Of a stretch of DNA of 64,000 nt, positions 38,775 to 47,094 are shown piece by piece. The first letter of the stretch is position 1. Every line of letters starts with the position of its first letter. The stretch spans positions 155,641 to 219,640 of the forward strand of contig NZ_VZRA01000002.1 of the NCBI RefSeq assembly GCF_008802355.1. Direction: 5' to 3'. The notes under the pieces were generated by a model, which was not told the DNA's origin, made no database searches, and saw only the letters and a list, made by a program, of their open reading frames with translations. A program made the position numbers and the translations under genes. The DNA comes from Oryzomonas sagensis. Lineage in GTDB: Bacteria; Desulfobacterota; Desulfuromonadia; Geobacterales; Pseudopelobacteraceae.

Positions 38775-39065
38775 ATGGACATCAAGCAGGCGGCAAAGAT
38801 ATTCAAGGCCCTTTCCCATCCCAACCGGCTGGAGATCTATCTCAGCATTGTCAAGGGTGAGCAGGGGAGTTTCAAGACCGAGGCGTGCGAATGCGGCGTG
38901 GCGGAGCTGATCGCGACGCTGAAGATCGGCGCGCCCACGGTCTCCCATCACCTGAAGGAGCTGGCCAATGCGGGGCTCATCACCACCGAGCGCCAGGGGA
39001 AGTTCCTGGTGGCCCGCCCGCTGCCCGAGACCTGGGCAGAGGTGAAACGATTCCTGCCGGAGTAG
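38775..39065 (+). CDS. ArsR-family winged-helix regulator
   Basis: 96 residues. The HTH reads CGVAELIATLKIGAPTVSHHLKELANAGLI. A Cys pair (ACEC, about residues 36-39) lies just before the recognition region, where metal- or redox-sensing ArsR proteins often have ligands. GGAG is 5 bases before the ATG. It is upstream of, and in the same direction as, an SDR gene it may control. Confidence 0.85.
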   Translation: MDIKQAAKIFKALSHPNRLEIYLSIVKGEQGSFKTEACECGVAELIATLKIGAPTVSHHLKELANAGLITTERQGKFLVARPLPETWAEVKRFLPE

Positions 39066-39202
39066 GGACAGCGCGTTTGCACGAGGGTAGGGAGCCTGGC
39101 AGCGGGCTTTTTATTTTGCTGATAAATTCGATAGATGTGAAATTGTATAAGTGTGGAATGGTTGTGGGAGACGTCACCACAGCGCAAGGGAGGAGGCCAG
39201 AC

Positions 39203-40063
39203 ATGAAGAACACCATCTTGATCACCGGATGCTCGTCCGGTTTCGGCAGGGCCACCGCCCGCCTGTTCGCCTGGGAGGGGTGGAACGTGGTCGCCACCAT
39301 GCGCCGCCCGGAGGAGGAACGGGACCTGGCCGCGCTTCCCAACGTGCTGGTCACGCGGCTGGACGTGCAGGACCCCGCGACTATCGCGTCTGCCATCGAG
39401 GCCGGGATCGCCCGCTTCGGCCGCATCGACGCCCTGGTCAACAACGCCGGCTTCGGCCTCTTCGGCCTGTTCGAGGCGACGCCCCCGGAAAAGGTCGCCG
39501 AGCAGTTCGACGTGAACGTCTTCGGGGTGATGGCGGTCACCCGCGCCATCCTCCCCCACTTCCGCGCCAACAAGGGGGGGCTGATCCTCAACGTCAGTTC
39601 GGGGGCCGGGGTGTTCACCCTGCCCATGCTCTCCCTGTACTGCGCCAGCAAGTTCGCCCTGGAGGGGTTCAGCGAGGCGCTTTCCTATGAACTGGCCTCC
39701 CAGAGCATCGTGGTGAAGATCGTCGAGCCGGGGGGAGTCCTCAGCACCAACTTCGGCCGGCGCAGCGGCGCCGAGGCCGCCCGCAACGCCGCGCTGCCCG
39801 ACTATGCCCCCTTTGTCGCCCGGACCCAGAAGGCCTTCGCCGGCTTGCGCGCCGCGCGGCTGGCCACGGAGGATCACGTGGCCCAGGTCATCTTCGATGC
39901 CGCCACCGACGGCACGGGCCGGTTGCGCTACGTGGCCACCGAGGATATCGAGACCCTGGTCATGGCCCGGCGGGAGGCCGGCGAGCAGTCGTACATGGCC
40001 CTCATGCGGCGCCGCTTCGGGGGCGGGGCAGTGCCGTGCGGGAAAGATCCGGAAGAACGTTGA
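39203..40063 (+). CDS. Short-chain dehydrogenase/reductase
   Basis: 286 residues. N-terminal Rossmann motif TGCSSGFG, NNAG, catalytic Ser in NVSSGAG, and YCASK. A classical SDR with an extended C-terminus; substrate unknown. Strong ribosome site GGGAGGAGG. It lies 137 bp after the ArsR-type gene. Confidence 0.9.
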   Translation: MKNTILITGCSSGFGRATARLFAWEGWNVVATMRRPEEERDLAALPNVLVTRLDVQDPATIASAIEAGIARFGRIDALVNNAGFGLFGLFEATPPEKVAEQFDVNVFGVMAVTRAILPHFRANKGGLILNVSSGAGVFTLPMLSLYCASKFALEGFSEALSYELASQSIVVKIVEPGGVLSTNFGRRSGAEAARNAALPDYAPFVARTQKAFAGLRAARLATEDHVAQVIFDAATDGTGRLRYVATEDIETLVMARREAGEQSYMALMRRRFGGGAVPCGKDPEER

Positions 40064-40097
40064 ATCTTTGAACGATAGTCGCGCCAAAACCGAGAAC

Positions 40098-40196
40098 CTG
40101 CCGCAGAGACACAGAGACACGGAGAACATCAAAGTCACAGGCTGTTTTTTACATGGTTGTTTCTTTGTTTTTGACGTTCTCTGTGTCTCTGTGGCA
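40098..40196. repeat. CACAGAGACAC inverted-repeat element
   Basis: Arms CTGCCGCAGAGACACAGAGA and TCTCTGTGTCTCTGTGGCAG pair with one mismatch over 20 bp around a ~58-bp core. Between two plus-strand genes; non-coding. Confidence 0.82.
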
Positions 40197-40243
40197 GATG
40201 TTCTTGTGTTGTGAAGAGTTATCATAACGATGGGAGAAATGGG

Positions 40244-40918
40244 ATGAGCGGTATGCGGGTGCTGATGTTCGGCGCCACCGGCATGGTGGGGCAGGGGGTG
40301 CTGCGGGAATGCCTCCTGGATAGCGGGGTGACCTTCGTGCAGGCTGTGGGGAGAACGCCGACCGGTCTGGCGAACGCGAAGCTGCGGGACCTGACCCACC
40401 CGGACCTGTGGCACTACGGGGCGATCGAGGGGGAATTGACCGGGTTCGACGCCTGCTTCTTCTGCCTGGGCACGTCGTCGGCCGGCAAGGGTGAGGAGGA
40501 GTATACCCGCGTTACCTACGACCTGACCATGGCCGCCGCCCAAGCCCTGGCGCGGCTCAACCCCCACATGACCTTCGTCTATGTCTCCGGCGCCGGGGCC
40601 GACGGTTCGGAACAGGGGCGGGTCATGTGGGCGCGGGTGCGGGGGAGGCTCGAAAACGCCCTCCGGCGCCTCCCCTTCCGCAGGGTCTACATCTTCCGCC
40701 CCGGTGTGATCCAGCCGTTGCACGGCATCCAATCCAAGACGAAGAGCTACCGCCTGCTCTACCGCCTGTTGGGGCCGGTGCTGCCGCTGCTGCGCCGGGC
40801 CTTCCCCGGCCGCATCACCACCACCGAACGGATCGGGCGCGCCATGCTCCGGGTCGCGCGCTACGGGGCGGACAAGCAGATCCTGGAAGCACGGGACCTG
40901 GAGGAGCTGTCGGCCTGA
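40244..40918 (+). CDS. NAD(P)-binding atypical SDR / epimerase-like protein
   Basis: 224 residues. Rossmann motif GATGMVGQG at the N-terminus; later FVYVSGAGADGS and RPGVIQPLHG, typical of the small NAD(P)H-binding SDR group (YwnB/HTATIP2-like). No classical YxxxK. The start was chosen at the ATG just before GMRVLMFGATG, with GGGAGA upstream. Substrate unknown. Confidence 0.85.
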   Translation: MSGMRVLMFGATGMVGQGVLRECLLDSGVTFVQAVGRTPTGLANAKLRDLTHPDLWHYGAIEGELTGFDACFFCLGTSSAGKGEEEYTRVTYDLTMAAAQALARLNPHMTFVYVSGAGADGSEQGRVMWARVRGRLENALRRLPFRRVYIFRPGVIQPLHGIQSKTKSYRLLYRLLGPVLPLLRRAFPGRITTTERIGRAMLRVARYGADKQILEARDLEELSA

Positions 40919-40963
40919 GTGCACCTTTCTCTCCGGGGCTCCGGGCGGAACCGCCGGTGCGGT

Positions 40964-41470
40964 TCATATCTTCCTGCTGTCGTAGGCCCAGTGGAGCAGC
41001 GCCTGGCGCTGCTTTCTCCGGCAGGCCAGGTGCCCCTCGGGGCAGTTCTTGCGCAGCTGGGCGATATGCCGCGCCATGGCCCGCCACCGCCTGATCTGCC
41101 GCTCGTCGTCGGAGCACCTGCGGCCCAGGTAGTAGCGGCAGTACCACTGGAACCACCCCCGCGGGTCGTCGCTGTGAATCCACCCCTTTTCCCGCCAATA
41201 GGAGAGCGGCTTCGAGGCGTTGACGCCGAAGAAGTTCAATTCGGGCACATGGCGCTCGTGGCAGAGCCGGGCGTTGGCGAACCACTCCTCGGGGAACTCG
41301 CCCCTGCAGTCGGTCAGGTACTTCCCCCCGAAGACCCCCAGTTCCAGCATCTCCCGCGGTGTCAACTCGGGCCGGAAGTCGGGATGGAAGTTCTCCCCCG
41401 CCGGTTCCGTCAGGTAATAGACGTAATCCGTCTGCATCAGGTCGTTGACGCATATGCGTATCTTTTTCAT
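40964..41470 (-). CDS. Conserved hypothetical protein
   Basis: 168 residues, soluble, rich in Trp/Tyr and Arg. Notable stretches are YVYYLTEPAGENFHPDF, GVFGGKYLTDCRGEFP and GWFQWYCRYYLGRR. It gives the impression of a tightly conserved family seen in diverse bacteria, but no function is known to me. It converges with the preceding gene. Confidence 0.75.
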   Translation of the reverse strand: MKKIRICVNDLMQTDYVYYLTEPAGENFHPDFRPELTPREMLELGVFGGKYLTDCRGEFPEEWFANARLCHERHVPELNFFGVNASKPLSYWREKGWIHSDDPRGWFQWYCRYYLGRRCSDDERQIRRWRAMARHIAQLRKNCPEGHLACRRKQRQALLHWAYDSRKI

Positions 41471-41547
41471 AGGGTCACCGGGAGGCCGCTTCGGTTGTCC
41501 GGCGGCCTTGCGAGGCTATCGGGTTCCTGAATTTGCACGATCACACG

Positions 41548-41577
41548 AAAAAGGCACCCGGATCATCTCCGGGTGCC
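41548..41577 (-). terminator. Rho-independent terminator (CACCCGG family)
   Basis: GGCACCCGG-atcatct-CCGGGTGCC with U-tract in the minus direction, after the 63-residue gene; nearly the same hairpin as at 37376-37405. Confidence 0.85.
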
Positions 41578-41614
41578 CTCCTGTTACGTTACTGCGCGAA
41601 CATCACCGGTCCCG

Positions 41615-41806
41615 CTACGCCTCCCCGCGGGTGGGGCTGCACAAGATCCGTTCCGCGGCCTCCAGATCCTCCGCGGCTGCCATGATCTCCCTCTGGTGCG
41701 ACCTTTCCGGTGGAATCCCCTGGGGATATGCGATGCCCCTCTCTTTCAAAAGGTCCACCAGCCGGTTTGCCTCTGCGTTGCCCATGGAGTCGAAAAAGCG
41801 TGCCAT
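41615..41806 (-). CDS. Small hypothetical protein
   Basis: 63 residues, helical, cytosolic (FFDSMGNAEANRLVDLLKERG...). GGGGG lies 6 bases before the ATG, and its own terminator follows. Function unknown. Confidence 0.6.
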   Translation of the reverse strand: MARFFDSMGNAEANRLVDLLKERGIAYPQGIPPERSHQREIMAAAEDLEAAERILCSPTRGEA

Positions 41807-42135
41807 ATACTACCCCCGTTTCCCATGATTCCTCATGAACGTTACCTGCACGCCTCGTGTCCGCACCTCTTTTCGTCCCTGAATCGGCACAGCGCCCCAC
41901 GAGCGGCCCCGCGCCATCTTCTTTGAACCTCCGATCCTTCTGCGGCCCGGGCAGATGGGCACCATAGCCTGATCTGCCTTGGAAGGCAACCCCCCTCCGT
42001 GTTGCGGTGTTACGTATAGAATTCATTAATAAAATGTTTCTCTACTTGTACCCCATAACGGCACTATTTGCAATCGCAATTCTTTTTTTGACCGGTCGGC
42101 ATTCGTTCAAAATTGTATGGTGTCGCCTTTTGTTT
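41807..42135. other. Left edge of the AT-rich patch
   Basis: GC falls sharply at about 41995. No gene is seen before the transposase remnant; its upstream reading frame (42007-42135) shows no transposase homology. Confidence 0.5.
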
Positions 42136-42363
42136 TCCACAAGCTACGTTGAACGCCAAAACCTGACCATGCGTATGTGCATGAGGCGCTTTACACGCCT
42201 TACCAACGGCTTCAGCAAAAAGATCGAAAACCATTTCTTTGCTACGACCCTTTATTTCATGTATTATAATTTCGGTAGGATTCACAAGACGCTGCGGGTT
42301 ACACCGGCGATGGAGGCGGGAGTGACTGACCACGTTGGACGGTGGAGGAAATTGCAGCTCTGA
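42136..42363 (+). pseudogene. 3' remnant of an IS1-like DDE transposase
   Basis: The last ~75 codons match the C-terminal end of IS1-type transposases: SYVERQNLTMRM (with the catalytic Glu), RRFTRLTNGFSKK, YNFGRIHKTLRVTPAMEAG. The N-terminal part with the zinc finger and catalytic Asp residues is missing, and no terminal inverted repeats were found. It is dead and marks past insertion. Confidence 0.82.
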
Positions 42364-42371
42364 TATAATGA

Positions 42372-42413
42372 TTGACAAAGCAGAGGTCATTAGCTAGAAT
42401 TGATTCAAATCAA
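42372..42413 (+). promoter_or_regulatory. Consensus promoter overlapped by an FNR-type box
   Basis: TTGACA (42372-42377), 17-bp spacer, TAGAAT (42395-42400). TTGATTCAAATCAA (42400-42413) fits TTGAT-N4-ATCAA and is centred on the expected start site, a repressing position. Confidence 0.65.
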
Positions 42414-42468
42414 GCGTAACTATTTGTTTTTTTACATCATACACGATTTTAGGCGGAGGAGGTGTATT

Positions 42469-42501
42469 ATGTTAATTTCAAAAGAGTGGCCGACTGTTTG
42501 A
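42469..42501 (+). CDS. Ten-codon ORF (MLISKEWPTV) with strong ribosome site
   Basis: ATG preceded by GGAGGAGG at an 8-base spacing; stop TGA at 42499-42501. Together with the promoter at 42372-42400 and the terminator at 42514-42545 it makes a complete ~140-nt transcription unit. It could be a leader peptide, a tiny functional peptide or an sRNA that carries an incidental ORF. It shows no membrane segment. Confidence 0.4.
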   Translation: MLISKEWPTV

Positions 42502-42513
42502 CTTGGCACAGGT

Positions 42514-42545
42514 AAAGGCGACCCCAAATTAGGGTCGCCTTTTTA
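42514..42545. terminator. Bidirectional rho-independent terminator
   Basis: AAAGGCGACCC / GGGTCGCCTTTTT stem. It ends the short plus-strand unit and also lies at the 3' end of the DUF4760-like gene. Confidence 0.88.
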
Positions 42546-42547
42546 TT

Positions 42548-43249
42548 TTAGCCAGTCTTGTCTCTTTCCACTGCGTGCTTTTCCGCCCTGTATTTTCTTT
42601 TAAAATCATCCCCGAGAGTTTTAATATTCAGCCATATTCTTCCTTGGCTTGATGGATACATATCTTCGTTAAAATGAGCAATATATGGTCCAAAAAGATT
42701 GGCAACTTTGATTAAATTGCTAGCCATTAAATCGGCAACCACTTCCCTGTCATAAATTCCTTGATGCACTCCTGATGCAATACCCTCGTAAAGATTTAGA
42801 TACTCTTTAATTGCATCTGTTAACTCTAATTTGTCCGGGTTTAATTCAAGTTTATCAGTTTTATCACAACGAGAAAATTTGCCATCTGCATTTTTTTTAC
42901 ATATTTTTTCATGTATTTCGTCTTTTGTGATAGGGCAATTTTCGTCTCTTAAATAATAGCCAAAAGCATCGTTTAATATTTTGGCGTGGGGTTTTGTCTT
43001 GTCCCTAAACGCGTTTAAATCGCTTTGCGCAGCGTGCCGTCTATTCCAGTCATGAACTTTAATACTTTGCAAAACTGCAACTAAGATAGACGTTGATGTC
43101 GCAGAAAATCCAAAAAACATCAAAATATCTCTATTTTCTTTAAAGAAACCAGAAAAATACAGAATCGCACCGACCGCAATAATAACCAATGCGGAAAGAG
43201 AGATGGCATGGCGGAAACATTTAAGATTCACCTTTTTAAAGCCAAGCAT
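42548..43249 (-). CDS. Two-TM protein, DUF4760-like
   Basis: 233 residues. TM helices near residues 16-34 and 41-63, then a cytosolic helical domain with EYLNLYEGIASGVHQGIYDREVVADLM, which resembles DUF4760. Low GC and Lys/Asn-rich codon use contrast with the neighbours, indicating transfer. Location between an IS remnant and a tRNA gene suits a small genomic islet. Function unknown; a defence role is possible but not shown. Confidence 0.68.
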   Translation of the reverse strand: MLGFKKVNLKCFRHAISLSALVIIAVGAILYFSGFFKENRDILMFFGFSATSTSILVAVLQSIKVHDWNRRHAAQSDLNAFRDKTKPHAKILNDAFGYYLRDENCPITKDEIHEKICKKNADGKFSRCDKTDKLELNPDKLELTDAIKEYLNLYEGIASGVHQGIYDREVVADLMASNLIKVANLFGPYIAHFNEDMYPSSQGRIWLNIKTLGDDFKRKYRAEKHAVERDKTG

Positions 43250-43470
43250 AGCTTAACCGTTGCCCATTCAGGTTATTTAAGTGCTTCTCTATATTTCGGG
43301 GGGAGTATACATTATGTGGGCATCGAAATCAAGATAAGTGGCACGACTCATTAACCACCCAAGCAGAATATTCAAACTGACCCACTACCTGCTATTCATT
43401 GACTTTGTGGGGAGGTTGCTGTACAAACGATTGCAACGACAGTGAACAAGCTTGTCGCCAGTACCCGGAC

Positions 43471-43545
43471 AATCCCATCGTCTAGTGGTTAGGACGCTGG
43501 CCTCTCACGCCGGTAACAGGGGTTCAAATCCCCTTGGGATTACCA
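43471..43545 (+). tRNA. tRNA-Glu (anticodon CTC)
   Basis: 75 nt with encoded CCA. Acceptor AATCCCA / TGGGATT, D-arm GTCTAGTGGTTAGGAC, anticodon loop CCTCTCA (CTC), T-arm GGGGTTCAAATCCCC. A terminator follows. No repeat of its 3' end was found nearby. Confidence 0.96.
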
Positions 43546-43580
43546 TTTTCACCACACAGTCGTCTTCTTTCGATACTTCA

Positions 43581-43612
43581 AAGGCTTACGGATTTTTCCG
43601 CAAGCCTTTTTT
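43581..43612 (+). terminator. tRNA terminator
   Basis: AAGGCTTACGG / CCGCAAGCCTTTTTT hairpin 36 bp after the tRNA. Confidence 0.85.
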
Positions 43613-43793
43613 GTTTTCTACGGCAGGTGCCCCCTGCGCGTGCCCTGGTCCCGTGATTACTCCCTTGACAGGCGGCGACTCTCAGGTAAATTTAAAAGAA
43701 TACCCTGGGCCGTGGGGCGCGGTTTGCCCTCTCCGTGGGGGAAGCCCGAATAACCCATCCGGCAGGGGCCGGCCAACCATAAGGATGCGCTTG

Positions 43794-45662
43794 ATGTTTC
43801 CCCGATCCCACTCCACAATCCGTTACCAGTTGACGCGCCTGGTGGCCACCTGCGTCGTGCCGGTCTGGCTGGCCGCCGCTTTTCTGGTGTTTTACGCCTA
43901 CTCGGCAAAGCGCGACCACCTGAACAGCACCATGCTGGAAGCCGCGCGGGCCATGACCATGGGAGTTGACCGCGAATTGGCCAGCGTCGAGGCCGCTCTC
44001 AGGGGGCTGGCCACGTCCCCGGCCTTTGCCGCCGGCGATTTCGCGGCCATCCATCGCCAGACCCGGGAGTTGGCGGCCGCCTATCCCGGCGCCGACATTA
44101 TCGTGGCCGACGCCACCGGGCAGCAGTTGGTCAATTCCTACCGCCCCTACGGCACCCCCTTGCCCAGGCGCAAGAATGCCGAAACCGTGGCCCGTATCTT
44201 TCAGTCCGGGAAGCCGCTGGTGAGCGATCTGTTCTACGGCGCCGTCACCCGGCGGCCGCTCATCGGGATCGATGTCCCGGTATTCCGCGACGGCAGGGTC
44301 GTCTACGACCTGGCCATGACCTTTCCCTCGGACCGCCTGGCATCGATTCTGACGGCCCTGAAGCTCCCCCCGGAGTGGTACGGCTCGATCCTGGACAGCA
44401 GGCGGGTGGTGGCCGCCAAGACGCAGAGCCCGGAGCGGGGCGTCGGGGTCCACGTGACCCCGGCTCTGAACCGGGCCATGGCACGGGCCATGGAGGGCAC
44501 CGCGGAGATCGTCAATCTGGAGGGGAGGCCGGTATTCGCCACCTTCTGCCGGTCGGCCATGTCCAACTGGACCGTGGCGATAGCGGTGCCCAAAGCGGCC
44601 GTCATGACGGAGCTCTACCGCTGGACCGCCTGGGCGGTGGGCGGCGCGGCCGTTATCTCGCTCGTGGGCATCATCTTCGGCCTCGGCATGGCCCGGAAAA
44701 TCGCCCAAAACATCCAGGCCCTGGTGCACCCCGCCCTGGCCATCGGCCGCGGCGAGCTCGTGCCCGCCATCGATGGCCTCTCCGTCAAGGAGACCGGGGA
44801 CGTGGCCGCAGCCCTGGTGCAGGCGTCCGAACTGCTCCAGCGCCGGGCACGGGAGCGGGACGAGGCGGAGCAACTCCTGTCCCGGACCATGGAATTGCTG
44901 CACCAGGAAACGGCGGGGCGCCTGCGGGCCACGGAGGAACTCCTGGAGAAGGAGCGGATGTTCATCCAGCAGAGCCGCCAGGCGGCCATGGGGGAGATGA
45001 TCGGCAATATCGCCCACCAGTGGCGCCAGCCGCTCAATACGCTCGGGCTGACGATCCAGCAGTTGCAACTGTCCTACGACCTGGGAGAATTCTCGCGGGA
45101 ACTGCTGAACCATAATGTCGCAAGTTCCATGGAGCTGATCCAGCACATGTCCCGAACCATCGACGATTTCAGGGACTACTTCAGGCCGGAGAAGGAAAAG
45201 GCCCCGTTCAACGTGCGCGAGGCGATCGACACCACCTTGTCGCTCCTGGAGGGGAGCCTGCTCTACCCCCACATCGCCATCGCCGTCGTCGCGGAGGACG
45301 ACGCCGTCATCTACGGCTATTGGAACGAGTTCGCCCAGGTGTTCCTCAATATCCTGACCAACGCCCGGGACGTCATGATAGAGCGGGAGATCGCCAACCC
45401 CAGGGTCACGATCACCATCCGCAACGCAAACGGCGCCACGGTGGTCACCATCGCCGACAACGGGGGCGGCGTGCCCGAGGAGATCATGGCACGGATCTTC
45501 GATCCCTACTTCACCACCAAGGGGCCGCACCAGGGGACCGGGGTGGGCCTGTTCATGTCCCGGTCCATCATCGAGAAGAATATGGGGGGGGAACTGACCG
45601 TGCGCAACACCGATGAAGGCGCGGAGTTCAGGATCGAGGTCCCTGGCGGAGCCCCGGCCTGA
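43794..45662 (+). CDS. Membrane sensor histidine kinase
   Basis: 622 residues. TM1 (about 18-38), a double-Cache-like extracytoplasmic sensor (about 45-275), TM2 (about 280-305), HAMP-like segment and coiled coil, then an H-box of the type GNIAHQWRQPLN and a HATPase with DNGGGVP and GTGVGLFMS. No receiver. The frame is open upstream through the tRNA gene, but translation is placed at the ATG at 43794, which follows AAGG by 9 bases. An alternative is 43785. Partner regulator not adjacent. Confidence 0.88.
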   Translation: MFPRSHSTIRYQLTRLVATCVVPVWLAAAFLVFYAYSAKRDHLNSTMLEAARAMTMGVDRELASVEAALRGLATSPAFAAGDFAAIHRQTRELAAAYPGADIIVADATGQQLVNSYRPYGTPLPRRKNAETVARIFQSGKPLVSDLFYGAVTRRPLIGIDVPVFRDGRVVYDLAMTFPSDRLASILTALKLPPEWYGSILDSRRVVAAKTQSPERGVGVHVTPALNRAMARAMEGTAEIVNLEGRPVFATFCRSAMSNWTVAIAVPKAAVMTELYRWTAWAVGGAAVISLVGIIFGLGMARKIAQNIQALVHPALAIGRGELVPAIDGLSVKETGDVAAALVQASELLQRRARERDEAEQLLSRTMELLHQETAGRLRATEELLEKERMFIQQSRQAAMGEMIGNIAHQWRQPLNTLGLTIQQLQLSYDLGEFSRELLNHNVASSMELIQHMSRTIDDFRDYFRPEKEKAPFNVREAIDTTLSLLEGSLLYPHIAIAVVAEDDAVIYGYWNEFAQVFLNILTNARDVMIEREIANPRVTITIRNANGATVVTIADNGGGVPEEIMARIFDPYFTTKGPHQGTGVGLFMSRSIIEKNMGGELTVRNTDEGAEFRIEVPGGAPA

Positions 45663-45745
45663 GCCGCCCGGCGTTGACGGAAGGGCGTGGGGGATGGTAG
45701 GATGCGGCCAGGGCATCCCCCATCACACCAACGCAAGGAGCTAAG

Positions 45746-46177
45746 ATGAAACGACTGATCAGTGCAGCGATTGCCACCATGCTTGCGGTTCCGGCCTTTG
45801 CCGGGGCCAACGATGCCATCGACAGGGCCGCCCGGGAGAAGGGCGCCGTGAAGACCGCCTCCGGCATGGTCTACCAATCCCTCAGGGAAGGGAAGGGCGC
45901 GTCGCCCCAGGCCTCCAGCACCGTGGAGGTCAACTACCGCGGCACCCTGACCAACGGCAAGGAGTTCGACAGCTCCTACAAACGCAACCAGTCCATCAGC
46001 TTCCCTCTCACCGGGGTCATCCCCTGCTGGACCGAAGGGGTGCAGAAGATGAAGGTGGGCGGCAAGGCCAGGCTGGTCTGCCCCCCCGAACTGGCCTACG
46101 GCTCCCGCGGGGCCGGCAGCGCCGTCCCCCCCAACGCCACCCTGATCTTCGAGGTGGAACTGCTCAACATCAGGTAG
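45746..46177 (+). CDS. Exported FKBP-type peptidyl-prolyl isomerase
   Basis: 143 residues. Signal peptide ending PAFA, short linker, then a full FKBP domain (VNYRGTLTNGKEFDSSY, GVIPCWTEGVQKMKVGGKARLVCPPELAYG, NATLIFEVELL). A periplasmic foldase. AAGGAG upstream. It lacks the N-terminal dimerisation helix of FkpA/Mip. Confidence 0.92.
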   Translation: MKRLISAAIATMLAVPAFAGANDAIDRAAREKGAVKTASGMVYQSLREGKGASPQASSTVEVNYRGTLTNGKEFDSSYKRNQSISFPLTGVIPCWTEGVQKMKVGGKARLVCPPELAYGSRGAGSAVPPNATLIFEVELLNIR

Positions 46178-46186
46178 TTTTTTTGC

Positions 46187-46222
46187 ATGGGTCCCATGAG
46201 TCCCAGGACTTATGGGACCCAT
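46187..46222. repeat. GTCCCATA-family hairpin between convergent genes
   Basis: ATGGGTCCCATGAGTCC / GGACTTATGGGACCCAT, one G-T pair, tight loop, at the 3' ends of the FKBP and SDR genes. A related partial sequence (GGGACGTAGAGGACGTATACG) lies at about 47047-47068. Confidence 0.75.
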
Positions 46223-46254
46223 GGGACGTATAACCGGCTTCTTTTTTCCTCTCC

Positions 46255-47007
46255 TCAGAGATAAATTCCCCCCGAGACCTCCACCCGCTGGCCGTTGATC
46301 CAGCGGCAATCGTCGGACACGAGCGCGGCCACCGCGCCGCCGATGTCGTCCGGCAGACCGACCCGCCCCAGGGCGGTCTGGGACGCGATCATCCGGTTGG
46401 CGTCGGCATTGTCCCGCACCATGCCTCCGCCGAAATCGGTCTCGATGGCGCCCGGGGCGACCGTGTTCACGGAGATTCCGCGCGGCCCCAACTCCTGGGC
46501 CTGGTAGCGGGTCAGCACCTCGACGGCCCCTTTCATGGCGGCGTAGGCGGCAAAGCCGGGGAGCGCGAACCGGGCCAGCCCCGACGAGACGTTCACGATC
46601 CGGCCGCCGTCCTTGATGAGCGGCAGGAGCCGCTGGGTCAGGAAGAAGGCCCCTTTGAAATGGATGTTCATCAGCAGGTCGAACTGCTCCTCGGTCGTCT
46701 CCGCAAAGGGGGCGTTGATGCCGATCCCGGCGTTATTGACCAGGAAGTCGAAGTCGCCGCGCCCCCATGTTTCCGCCAGGGCCGCCCCGACCCGCTCCCC
46801 AAAGCCGGGAAAGCTCTTGTGATCCGCCACGTCCAGGGGGAGGGCTACGGCCTTGCGGCCGGCCCCCTCTATCCGGGCGACGACCTCTGCGGCCTCCGTT
46901 TTCTTGCTGTTGTAGGTGATGATGGCGTCATGCCCCTTGGCGGCCAGGTGCAGGGAGATGCTCTTGCCCAGGCCGCGGCTGGCGCCGGTTATCAGTGCGA
47001 TGCTCAT
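46255..47007 (-). CDS. Short-chain dehydrogenase/reductase (FabG-like)
   Basis: 250 residues, classical SDR: GASRGLGKS, NNAGIG, NVSSGLA and YAAMK active site; C-terminal INGQRVEVSGG typical of FabG-like enzymes. Cofactor is probably NADP from the R after TYNSKK. Substrate unknown. Confidence 0.9.
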   Translation of the reverse strand: MSIALITGASRGLGKSISLHLAAKGHDAIITYNSKKTEAAEVVARIEGAGRKAVALPLDVADHKSFPGFGERVGAALAETWGRGDFDFLVNNAGIGINAPFAETTEEQFDLLMNIHFKGAFFLTQRLLPLIKDGGRIVNVSSGLARFALPGFAAYAAMKGAVEVLTRYQAQELGPRGISVNTVAPGAIETDFGGGMVRDNADANRMIASQTALGRVGLPDDIGGAVAALVSDDCRWINGQRVEVSGGIYL

Positions 47008-47094
47008 GGTTGGTTCCTTTCTGCTGGTAGTGGTTGCAGGTTTCATGGGACGTAGAGGACGTATACGCCCTTTTTTGTTGTGCCGCTCTCTTTA

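Noticed and set aside
43471..43545. tRNA-Glu as the attachment site of an integrated element
   Set aside because: No integrase and no duplicate of the tRNA 3' end were found nearby.
43452..43793. N-terminal extension of the histidine kinase through the tRNA gene
   Set aside because: It would translate tRNA-Glu and its terminator; a ribosome site and signal segment support the start at 43794.
46187..46222. Hairpin as a normal rho-independent terminator
   Set aside because: The T-run lies before the stem rather than after it on the plus strand, and the minus strand has no U-tract after the stem.
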